Assembly: GCF_000002985.6 (NCBI RefSeq) | Contig: NC_003279.8 | Span: forward strand, 4,216,001 to 4,280,000 | From: Caenorhabditis elegans | Taxonomy: Eukaryota > Nematoda > Chromadorea > Rhabditida > Rhabditidae | Length of the DNA stretch: 64,000 bases | Reading direction: 5' to 3' | Part shown: piece after piece, positions 23,172 through 33,498 of the stretch | Layout: each line of letters opens with the position of its first letter | How positions within the stretch are numbered: position 1 is the stretch's first letter | Program-made: the position numbers and the translations under genes | The notes under the pieces: model-generated | Seen by the model: only the letters and a program-made list of their open reading frames with translations | Told to the model about the DNA's origin: nothing | The model's database searches: none

Positions 23172-26100
23172 TCACAATAAATCCTTCGAATGTGTGTCAA
23201 ACTGATGGAAGGCTGCAATATCCGCTGGTTTCAGTAGGTGCTGGTACAACCGAACTTTTCCATACATTGGCTCCGAATAGTAGGTGGCGCGATGAGTTGG
23301 TTGAGTTGGATCAACGGTAACACGATCAGCAGACATTTGACGGAGCGGTTGTTGCAAGCTGTTTTCATCTGAAATTAAATTAAAAAATTAAATTTCGTGG
23401 GAATTAGTTTGGAAAACTAGGTTGAAATTGGGAAATTGTTCGATTTTTCTAGGCAAAGCTACATAAAGCTTATTTAAAATATTTAAAAACTACAGTAACC
23501 TAATAAAATTTAGCTCGTGGTCACGGCCTCTCTTCATTTCAAAAAATAAATAAATTGACGTGATGAACTGTCTCTGCGTCTCTCATGGGCGAGAGAGTGA
23601 GCTTTTTGAGCCGAATTTGTACTGAAAACGGTAAAATAGACCGGAAACGGCTGATAGTGAACAAAATCTAATAAAAATTTACTAACTGCCTGATCAAACA
23701 CATATAAATTATATGAAAAAAAGGGCAAAATTGTAAATCACCTATGAATACGCCCACATGTGAAAGTTCAAAATCAGTGATTTTCCAGACAAAACTGTTT
23801 AAAGCCGGCGATTCGCTGATAAATCTTTAAATTTTTTATTAATATATTGTCAATTAAGACTAAGTGTGTCTATTTTTATGCAAATATCTAGGTTAGTGAT
23901 GTTCACGACGCCGGCAGACGGAAAAACAAAAGGCTACCTCGAAAAATGGATTTTTTTTGGGACCTCTAGTGATCCTTGAAAAGAGAAATTTGAAAATTGA
24001 AGACCACCATTTTGTAGATAATTTTTTTATGATTATTTTCTGTTTTTGATGAAGGTTTTTTGATGAAAATTGACGTCGGCATCTTCAAAACAAGAATTAG
24101 GCCTGAAAACTCCAAAAATCGTTAAAAAACGACAATTTTTGGCGGGTTTTCCTAATTTTACGAGACGCACCAAGACATAATCAAAAATTCAACATCACCA
24201 AAAGTTGCAAAATTCTCTAAGGAAGAGATTAATATGTCAATCACCTGATTTGATCAAAAACTGATTGAGTAACTTCAGTTTTAAGACAATGCGATTGTAA
24301 TTTTTGGACAACCGCAAGCATAATAGTTGATGTGAACGCTTTTGAAAACATATAACTCGGTAACCAGAAAAGCTATCAAGAAACTTTAAACTACAAAAAT
24401 AATCTTGATAACACAAGAAACATTTTTTATGTGCATAATACTTGGCTATTCTCACAAAATACATAGTTTAAGCTATGTAAAGATTCAATGCTTTGAAAAA
24501 CTTTGATAGAGATACCACGAAGGTATTCGAAATTATCCGTTTGCACAATCAACTCAAAGAAGCAAAAAATAACAAAGTATGGATTAATACCGTCTGATAC
24601 CTTTTTCATATGTCACTTTTTGTTTTTCCCGTACGGGATCCCGTCTTTACAGTCGGCAACCGACTGAAACCGAGGCCACCAATGAATAACTCAGGTTGTG
24701 AACCCAGTCGGGAAAGTCTCATCAGTTTTCCATCAGTGTACGACAAAAAATATACCGTATTTCCTCTATTAGTTTTGCACCCCTATTAGTATTGCACCCC
24801 TACGGATCAATCGAAAATAAGTCATGCAGACTCTATTAGTCTTGCACCCCTACGGGTCAATTGAAAATTAGTCTTGCATTCAAGACTAATAGAGGAAATA
24901 CGGTAATTGGGTACGATAGGAATACGGTAGGTTTATAAGTTATGTAAGTTTCTACAAATGTAACTACTTTAGTTTCTCTGTACCAAACTTTGAAGAATTT
25001 TTTATTACTTTAAAGATCACTGAAATAGTGAACCGTTGTCTACGAGATCAAATATGTCCAAAAATTACCATTTGGTATCGGTCCTAACAAAACAGTATTT
25101 ATACCAAAGTTTTTTCTTCGTCAATATTTTGAATTTAATTTAAAAACACATATATTATTCAATTTTCAATCTCACGTGAGAGAGTGTGAGAGAAAAAGAG
25201 GAATTTTGAAATAAATGAAATTGAGAGAGGCCGTGATGGTGAGAATATTTTTTGCTTTAACTTACCAATATACATATAATCTCCTGGAAAGCAATTTGTG
25301 ATCAAGTTCTCTCCTATTGTCTTGATTGGCTGCGGACAAATTGGCTTTTTCACATTTCCATATTTCTCACAAAGATCCCAATCTTTCACCTAAAAATAAC
25401 CATGTAATTTTCAGGAAATAAATCTATGAAACCTGTGAAAGGCGGGTAAGTTCATAGACTTGTGGTGGAGGCAACGCATATTTTCCGGCATAAGCTTCAT
25501 CGACACACTCTTTCGGTTCAATCCAATTATATTCCGACATTTCCGATGTACATAGATCGATTGCTGGTTCGTCTAGAAATGTTTTTATATTTTCATGGGC
25601 AACTGTTATATTGTTTTTATGAAAAACTTTAAAATCAGATTTTTTTTCAAATTTGTTGCATTTTGCTCATTTCCTTTGAGTTGTTTGGGCATTTGAACCC
25701 GTTTTCCATTATTTTCAAACTCGTACCATCCACGAGCATAAGATAAAACTTTGTTAGAAATCGTCGTGGATAGTTTGCTGGAGTGATAAATGTATCCCAT
25801 TCGATAAGATTATCTGCACAAATAGTTCCGGATAGCTGCTCGAATTTCGATGTATCATTTACAATATCCGCTTTCAGACTCGTCATATCTGGATTATTCG
25901 CCGACGTTTGCCATCCATTCTTTGTCGAAAGCACTCCAGATTCTTCGAAAAGCTCTCGAACAGCAGCAATTCTGAATTCATCGCCGAGTTTTGCATCAGT
26001 TTTGTCGACGACTCCACCGGGAAAAACCATCGTATTTGGCATGAATTTGGCAGTGGTGCCACGTTTCAGCATGAGTACACGGCGAGTGGTTTTGCATGCT

Positions 26101-26726
26101 GAAATTCAGGTTTTTTTTATTGAGAAAAATGTTAATTTTTTAATAGCTGTGTGAGAAAAGAAACTGGAATTGTTTTTTTTTTGAGCAAAAAAATTAAATT
26201 TTTTGACAGCATGCAAACCGCAATCGTGTCATGGGGTACGGTAGGTTACGGTATGAGATATCAGAACCAAGGCTGGGTCTTTTATGGTATTTTTGCACCA
26301 CAAAATCCAAAAATTGCTTTCTGTACTACGATCATTTTTCATATTTTACAAATATTCTTTAGCAAAATTTGGTTTTAGTGATTTTTTTCCTTAAAAAAAT
26401 TACAAATAAATCGAAATTCGACATTTTTGGTTTTCATTTTTATTTTTTTTAATGTCATCAATTTCGACATAATCGGTGAAAATAATTGAAGCCATTTGAA
26501 TTTCTGATTTTGCCGCCAATATTATAATACCTAACGAGCCCCAACGTTAAAGGACGAAGCATTTCCATTTAGCGGTTGAGCGCGATTGCACCTTGATTCT
26601 GCGTCTCCATAATAATATTTTATAAGTTACGATATCATCGTTTCACTTTTGAAAAATTTAAAGAAAAATACCTAAAATTATGGAAGCAGCCGATCGCCAA
26701 CTTGAAGTCACTTTTCCGATACACAT
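23172..26726 (-). CDS. ndx-7: Nudix hydrolase of the NUDT19/RP2p type
   Basis: Minus-strand exons 26672-26726, 25727-26098, 25433-25572, 25266-25389 and 23172-23368 give 295 residues, all phases closing. Start is MCIGKVTSSW. A FPGG motif and the NUDT19-like split Nudix box follow: GGVVDKTDAKLGDEF, then REL-FEESGVL (residues about 66-75), with an insertion between the Gly and Glu halves typical of coenzyme-A diphosphatases of this subfamily. Family knowledge suggests hydrolysis of CoA or CoA esters, Mg2+ dependent and peroxisomal or mitochondrial; the C-terminus (HSKDLL) is not a clear PTS1. The last intron is 1.9 kb and holds a palindromic repeat. A TTTATT (AATAAA on this strand) at 23102 fits its 3' end. 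Confidence 0.9.
24753..24905. repeat. 153-bp palindromic element with 21-bp perfect inverted ends
   Basis: The 21-bp end at 24753-24773 (starting TACCGTATTTCCTCTATTAG) is repeated exactly inverted at 24885-24905. Between them, CTATTAGT-TTGCACCCCT is reiterated about three times. It lies in the large last intron of ndx-7. A decayed relative is at about 3270-3445. Confidence 0.9.
26100..26671. other. Intron 1 of ndx-7
   Basis: Non-coding 573-bp interval between the two first ndx-7 exons. It includes a GGTACGGTAGGTTACGGTA repeat-like patch near 26236. No independent gene seen. Confidence 0.5.
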
Positions 26727-26937
26727 ACTGAAAAATGACCATAAAAATATAAAAATCACAAGAAAATTTAGGAATTTAAGCCAAGAATAAGGCTGTGGAA
26801 CATATAAATACGATATGGTTGAAGTAATAAATTCTATTAACAGTGAAAATACATGAAGCAGACAATAAATTAGCAAATTAACATATCACAACAGCGAAAA
26901 AATTATGATAATATTTAAAATATAAGTTAAATCAAAT

Positions 26938-29900
26938 TTAGTTAATTCTAGCAGATGAGAATAGATTTCGAATAGCCATTTCAAAAGTATTTTCAGTATA
27001 TTTAATTCCTTGTGGGAAGACGTGTAGGCGTTGGCAAGTGTCCAATAGTTGTGAGTAATTCTTCCAGATTCGAGATTTCACTTGTGTTTGAACGTTGGCA
27101 GATATCTTTGGATCCGAAATGCAATAGTCCATTTGTTGAGCAAGTACTTGGTCGAAGTCACGGACAAATGTCTGCAAAAAAATAGAAAATTAACTTAAAG
27201 GGACAATTTTTGATTTTTCGAATTTTTTAAAATCGAAGAACAAAAATTTTTGGAAATTTTATCCGATTTAGTTTATATTATTGAGAGAAAACATACAATT
27301 TTCTTCAAAAAAGAAAGAAAAAATACCAAAATTTTAAGCGTATTTTTGAAAAGATGGAAAATTTATTCCGAAATATCGGAAAATCGAAAAAACGAAAAGC
27401 GAAAAATCGAAAATTTTTAGTTTTTCGATTTTTTGAAAAAGTACACCCTCCTGATACCGAATATCAATGGGAAAAAATTCAAAAAAATTTTTTCCTGATT
27501 TTATATTAATTTTTTGAATATCCGAAAATCCACTTGTTTCCAATGTTTTTTTTGCAAATTTTTAACTTTTTGAATATTTTTCATCCTTTTTTATTGAATT
27601 TTCATAAAAGAAAAATATTCGTCCGATTTGAAAATCGCCAAAATCGTCGTTATTTTTTTTCGAATTTATTACATTTTTTTTTGGTTTGTTTGGTATTATT
27701 TCGGCTTTCTTTAAAAGTAAATTCATATTATATTCCCGGTTTATTTTTTAATTTAAAAATTCCAAAACCTACGCTCATAATCTGTTTGGCCATTTGTTTA
27801 TCCTCTCCAATACGATCAACTGATTTAAGAATCGACGCGATTCCATTCCAACTCTTCAAATATTCATTTGTACACGTGGCAATTTCTTCATGATAAAATG
27901 ATAAAATATTTGAATTCATTTCAGTAATCGCTGGAAGAAGGCCATCTTGCTCATCAGCCAACGTTTTTGCAATATAATTATAGTTGTTGAGCAAAAATAT
28001 AGTTGCAAGTGTTGGATCATCGTACAGATTCGCTTTTTTCTTCAGCATACTTCCCAGAGCAGAGAGGATACGGGCAAATAATTTTGGAAGTAGAAGATTT
28101 GTATTGGAGCCTTGTGGAGCTGTGAGAGCAAGTACGTGTTGGGTTACTGTAACACGATGAGCTGTCAGGCTTGACAGGAAGTTTAGAGTCTGGAAAAAAA
28201 AACAATAAATGGGTGCATCAGGGATTGGAGGCAATTGTCGTTCGGCAAATTGTTTTGCCGACAAATTCGGCAAGTCGGCAAATTGCCGGTTTGACAATTT
28301 GCCGGAAATGTTGATTTTTGGCAAATTGCTGATTTGCCGAACATCAATAAGGACGGAACTGTTTAGAGGAATTTTTTATAAGACGGAAACACTTAAAACT
28401 GTGCATTTTTGAAATTTTTCGCTTGTTTTTTCTAGATATCTTCATAAAATTTGCTTACTTTTCAAAATAGATGTATGAAAATTCATAGGATGCGTAAAAT
28501 TTTGTAGATTAAAATATTAAAATCTGAAATTTCTAAAAAAATTTGCAAAACCAGCAATTTGCCAATTTGCCAGAAATTTTCAGTTCCGGCAGTTTGGTGA
28601 TTTGCCGGAAAATCGTTTGCCGCCCCCGGGGTTCATGAAAAATGAAATAGAATTACAGAGGCAGTTGTCGGATGAACATTTCCATCTGGTGGCACAAATT
28701 TTGTAGTGTCTTCGTTCAAATTCTCGATCACTTCATTCACATATGAAGAACATTTTACTTGTAGCTGACGCATGAGAGAGTCGAATTGAACATCTCCAAT
28801 ACTGTTCTGTAATTTTTAGGTTTTTTTTTTTGGAATTTTTCGACTTTTTGGAAAAGAAAATCAAATTTTCAATAATTCTCTAACAAAACCGACAAGGTTT
28901 AGATAAATATATATAAAATTTTAGACTTTTTTTTTTGATTTTCAAAGATAAAAACTTTCGTTTTTTTAAGTCCAGAACTGGGAATTTTTGTATCTTTTTT
29001 AATTTTCAGTTTGTTACAGATATTTTCACTTTTTTTTTTAAATCAAAAATTATTTTTCTTTTTAACGAAATCATCAAATTTTCGATAAATTTAACCGCTT
29101 TTTATCTCAATTTTAAGGAAAAACAAACTGAAAATTTTCATTAAATTTCGGTCATTTCTCCATTTTTTTGAAGCAAGTTTCATATTTTTCTCATCAAAAC
29201 TCGATGTTTAATTTCCGCTAAACATTTTTCGAATTTCTCAGCGAAAATTCAAATGTTCAATAATTTTCATTTAATTTTATTTTTTGTCAAAGAAAATTCT
29301 GTTTTTTTTTCTGATAATCAAAATCGACAAATTTTAGATAAATCTATATAACTCGTTTTTTTTTTCGATTTTCAAAAAAAAATTTTAAGCGATTTCTTTA
29401 ATTTTTTGAAAAAAATTGTTTTTTTCTCACCAAAATTATAAATAAATTAAGAATTTTTGTTTTAAAATTATTTATTTTTCTTCTCACCAAAGTCACTAAT
29501 TTTTTTTGTAAAGTCTATAAAACCTTAGTCATTGTTTTCAATTTTCACGAAAAAATCAGAATTTTCGTTAAGTTTTTTTTTCTATTTTTTTTCAGTAAAA
29601 ATTCTATGTTTTTTTTTCCAAATAAAAATTTGTCAGTTTTTCAAAAATTCAAACCACCATACACTTTTTTCATTTTTTTTTTGGGGTCATTTAGAGTGGC
29701 AACAAATCATACCGTAGCCAAGTTATGGAATCTTGCATAATTTTGAGACAAAAGATGAAGTAACGGAAGAAGTGGAACAATTCCAATATCTTTCTCATTT
29801 ACTACTTTTTGAGTTTGAACAACTGCGTAGGCCAGTGGTCTTGACACGAGTTCTCGGAATACTTGGGCTCTTTTCGATGTGTCTGGAATTGCTTTAACCA

Positions 29901-31517
29901 TCAACTTTTCCTCCAATTCCAGTAGACTAAGAAGTGCAGAGCACATGGCATGACACGCATCCAAATCAATTAGGACATCTACTTTTTCGGATCGCTGGAC
30001 GGGCTTGCGGACTGCTGTGGATCTAAAAAAAATGTTTTTTTGAATTTTTGAGAAATTGAAAATATTTGGTTTTCGATTTATCGAGAAATAGCTGGAATTT
30101 TTGTTAATTTTCTAATAACTTTTATTTCGATTTTTCAGTTTTTCAGACCAGGGCTGAGACATTGTTTTTGAATTTTTAAGAAAAATTTATTTTTTTTTTG
30201 GTTATTAAGACTAAAAATTCAAAAAAAAATTTCATTCTTTCTTGGTTTTTTTTTTAACAGGCATCAATTTTTTTTGGCTTTTTTTTTTGGTTTTTCGCAA
30301 ATTTCAATTTTTTTATTTTGGTCAAAAACACTTTTTTTTCCAACAGCCGTGTTCTTTATCGAGATGTGAAAATTTGCGTCAAAAATACCGGCCTCAACAC
30401 GACAAATTGTGAAAAATTATGCGCCTTGGAGGATTACTGTAATTTCAAACTCTAGTTCCGAAAATGTTCATCGATTTTGTTATCGTTTGTATCAGTCCGA
30501 TCTGTCGAAATTTAAGTTTTTTAATTTTTTAAAAGCTTTTCTGAAGCTTTTTTCAATTAAAAAAGTACTTTTTTTTAATCGAAAACTATGAAAGTTTGAA
30601 ATTACATTCATTTTTAAAGGTACACATCTTTTTTGTTTTTTATCAGAAATGTGTCGAGACCGGGTACTGTATGACTGGCGCACACAAAAACACTCAATCT
30701 TACAATTTACTTCTGGAAGCAAGTTGCGATGATTTCTGTGCTTCTGCGATGCTCTTGATATTCTTCAAAATTTGTGCTCCACGAATTTCAGAGTAATAAC
30801 CCAGAAAATTATTAGGAACACGTGGCTGCTTCAGGAGCCAAACTCCAATTTTGATTATCGGTTCTTCATCGGTCATAATTTTGATTTCACTCAATCTGGG
30901 TGTCAATTCATTTTTTACAAAAGGTGCCGGATCCACGGTAATACTATTCTTCAGAAGAAAATTCTTGTAAGCTTTTTCAAGCATTGTATATCCAGTGTCC
31001 AGTGTGATTCTCATATTATCCGTTTGACTTCGATAATTTGGATGGGTTTCGAAAAATATGATTGCTTGCTGCAGACTTTCCATATTTTCGAGATAAGGGT
31101 CGAGATCGACGGACGGATTTCCACTATTTATTGCATTCTCAACAGTGCTAGTTTTTCCGTAAAATTGAAGAGTAGCGTCAATTGTATTGATGAGACGTTG
31201 GATATCTGGAAAATATCTTCTTTTTTTTAAAAGAAAACTGCCAAATTGACATACTATGCTGTTTCTTTTGCAATTTCCCGTTCGAAATATGCATCGGGAG
31301 CACATTCTTTTCAAGAGAGCTCAATCTCTGATCAAACTTTTCAACAACTTGTTCGATTCCTTGTCGTATCTGCGCGCTTTTCGCGATGTTCTTTTGAAAA
31401 TTCTGTAGCCATTCTTCCTCCTGAAATGATTTAAATGATCAATCTTCTTTTTCAGCAAAAACAAACCTGAGCTAGTTTTTTGGCTATCGATTCGGCAGCA
31501 TTTTGATCACTTGCCAT
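26938..31517 (-). CDS. exoc-7: Exocyst subunit Exo70
   Basis: Minus-strand exons 31467-31517, 31255-31420, 30704-31205, 29713-30022, 28657-28806, 27773-28189 and 26938-27171 give 609 residues. The N-terminus (MASDQNAAESIAKKLAQEEEWL) is helical. The middle has LDPYLENMESLQQAI and WLL-FLGYYSEIRGAQILKNIKS, as in Exo70 where the helical bundle begins. The C-terminal half carries LDACHAMCSALLSLLE, NYNYIAKTL and the final lysine-rich helices (QTQVKSRIWKNYSQLLD), which in Exo70 bind PI(4,5)P2. Family role: tethering secretory vesicles at the plasma membrane. Two family repeats and a large AT-rich repeat lie in its introns. It is divergent from tufm-2, 243 bp away. Confidence 0.9.
28195..28640. repeat. 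Family B repeat array (CGGCAAATTGCCGG) in an exoc-7 intron
   Basis: Multiple overlapping copies of CGGCAAATT and AATTTGCCG (28240-28340, then 28550-28630) form a near-palindromic block ending in GCCGCCCCCGGGG. The same words occur at 1684 and 5.8 kb. Confidence 0.75.
28890..29500 (+). repeat. AT-rich dispersed repeat, copy 2
   Basis: Shares ordered words with 20280-20720, including TTTCGGTCATTTCTCC, GAAGCAAGTTTCATA and AATCGACAAATTTTAGATAA. It occupies the exoc-7 intron between exons 28806 and 29713. Confidence 0.7.
30374..30675. repeat. Family A palindromic repeat in an exoc-7 intron
   Basis: ATGCGCCTTGGAGGATTACTGTAATTT on the left is opposed by GAAATTACATTCATTTTTAAAGGTACAC on the right; the outer arms are CCGGCCTCAACACGAC and GTGTCGAGACCGGG. 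Confidence 0.75.
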
Positions 31518-31760
31518 TGGAAATATTCGAGAATTGACAGAGAAAAATGGAAAACAATAAAAATAATAAACAACCAACATGTGACCTAGTTACTTCCTAG
31601 GCCACGCGGCCGCGTACTCCTCGAGGACAAAATGAGTTGCCACGCAATTTTTGGAATTTTTTAAATTAAATTCAGGTTCCAGGTTTCTATGGTTTCAAAG
31701 TTACTAAAATTGTTATAACCGATTTTATTATAACATGAATTTCTCGGTGTTATAGGTAAA
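31518..31760. promoter_or_regulatory. Compact divergent promoter, exoc-7 / tufm-2
   Basis: Only 243 bp separate the two start codons, so the genes must share upstream sequence. The interval has a GC-rich patch (CCTAGGCCACGCGGCCGCGT near 31599) resembling a dispersed palindrome. A TTATAG acceptor at 31755 before GTAAAATG could be the tufm-2 trans-splice site. Confidence 0.6.
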
Positions 31761-33260
31761 ATGAACCCCGCTGCTTTGTCGGCATTCACACGATCTCTAC
31801 TATTCAATCGATGCTCAACATCTTCATTTTGTAATTCAATCACACGAAATGCCGTCGCTTTCTTTGCCACTGCAGCTGCTACGCCAAAAATCAATGTAAA
31901 TGTGGGAACTATTGGACACATCGATCACGGGAAAACAACTCTAACATCAGCAATCACAAGAGTTCAGGCTAAAAAAGGTTTAATTAATTTTTATATTATT
32001 CACAAATGAATTCAATTCTGCAGGTTTTGCGAAGCATATTAAATTTGACGAAATCGATAAGGGAAAAGAAGAAAAGAAACGTGGAATTACAATCAATGTC
32101 GCTCATATCGGCTATGAAAGTCCTCTGCGTCGATATTCCCACACTGATTGCCCCGGTCACTCGGATTTCATCAAAAATATGATTTGCGGAACTTCACAAA
32201 TGGACGTGGCTGTTCTTGTGATTGCTGCAACCGACGGAGTCATGGAGCAAACCAAAGAACATTTGATTCTAGCCAAGCAAGTTGGTGTTAAAAATATGGC
32301 GATTTTCATCAATAAAGCGGATTTGGTTGAAGAAGATGATCTGGATTTGGTAGAAATGGAAGCACGGGAATTGTTGAGTCTGCATGGCTTTAATGGAGAT
32401 GCGACTCCAGTTATTCGAGGTTCCGCTTTAAGTGCTCTAGAAGGACAAGATATTTCGTGTATCGAGAGATTGATTGATGCATTGGATTCACTTCCAGAGC
32501 CGGATAGAAATGAAAAGGATACTTTTGTAATGCCAATTGCATCGAAAACTGCTATCACTGGGCGAGGTAATTGAAAAAAGAAATATAAGGTGTGCCAATC
32601 AAGAATTTATTTTGCAAGAAAAAGTGCAAGAAATTTCAATAAATGACATTTTTTGCCACCCCTAATATTTAAAAAAAAACCAATTTAAAATGTTTTTCAG
32701 GAACAGTCATCGTCGGTACACTGGAAAGAGGTGTCTTGAAAAAAGGCGATAAAGTTGAAATCAAAGGAGACGGGCAAACTCTTCAAACGACTGCTTCGGA
32801 TATCCAAGTTTTTGGCAAAAGTGTGAAGGAAGTTCGTGCTGGAGATCATTGTGGAGTTCTGTGTAGAGGAGTTAAAGGGGATACAGTGAAGAGAGGAATG
32901 TGGGCAGGACATCCAGGAGCAGTAACAATTACGAATCGAGTGAAAGTGGAACTTTATCTTCTCTCGGAGGCTGAAAATGGCAGGAAGATCGGAATTCGGA
33001 CTGGTTTCACAGACAAAATGTACTGCAGTACTTGGGATCAAGTTGGTCGTTTCGATATGAGCAATGAGCTTCTGATGCCAGGAGAACATACTTCTGCTAC
33101 AGTACTCTTGATGAAAGACATGCCACTCAGAAAAGGAATGCCGTTTACATTGAGAGAAGGAAGCAGTAAAACAACGATCGCTAGAGGAATCATCTCAGAT
33201 CTAGAGGATCATGTGGCTGTAGAGAAACATAATCTTAAAAAGTCCGCTGAAAAGATGTAG
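31761..33260 (+). CDS. tufm-2: Mitochondrial elongation factor Tu, second paralogue
   Basis: Exons 31761-31977, 32024-32566 and 32701-33260 give 439 residues. The first ~40 residues are rich in Ser, Ala, Arg and Phe without acidic residues, as for a mitochondrial presequence. GTPase motifs: GHIDHGKT at 52-59, RGITI near 92, DCPGH at 114-118, NKAD at 169-172, and a weak SAL-type G5 near 200. Domains II and III follow ([21 protein letters not shown]). It delivers aminoacyl-tRNA to mitochondrial ribosomes. Deviations such as [12 protein letters not shown] (usually YAHVDCPGHADY) and a short C-terminus suggest a fast-evolving paralogue, perhaps specialised for armless mitochondrial tRNAs (inference). 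It is followed 238 bp on by cogc-5. Confidence 0.93.
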
Positions 33261-33498
33261 TTCTTTATATATTACAGTATTGATTTATTTTAGGTTAGAT
33301 TTTATTAGCTTGTTAACTACTATATCTTGTTTTGTTTTTGTTTTCTTTTGTCGAAATCTTCGAATAATATTTCACTACTTTTATTGTTCAAATAATACCA
33401 TTCTCCTATTAATAGCAGTTTTACCTGATCTGCTCATTAATATCTTTATTTTTAATTTTCGTATTAAATAATAATTTATTTTTTAATTCCAGTTTAAA
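33261..33498 (+). promoter_or_regulatory. Intercistronic region tufm-2 / cogc-5 with trans-splice acceptor
   Basis: The interval is 238 bp and T-rich. It ends in TTTTTAATTCCAG, seven bases before the cogc-5 ATG. The length and an acceptor just before the start fit SL2-type polycistronic processing. Confidence 0.5.

Noticed and set aside
24753-24905. Spaced repeats reminiscent of a CRISPR array
   Set aside because: Repeat units are few, imperfect and enclosed by perfect inverted ends in a eukaryotic intron; a transposon-like palindrome explains them.
30772-31230. 152-codon plus-strand frame
   Set aside because: Antisense shadow of exoc-7 exon 3, whose protein matches Exo70.
32157-33089. Minus-strand frames of 133 and 130 codons
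   Set aside because: Antisense to tufm-2, whose GTPase motifs are intact.
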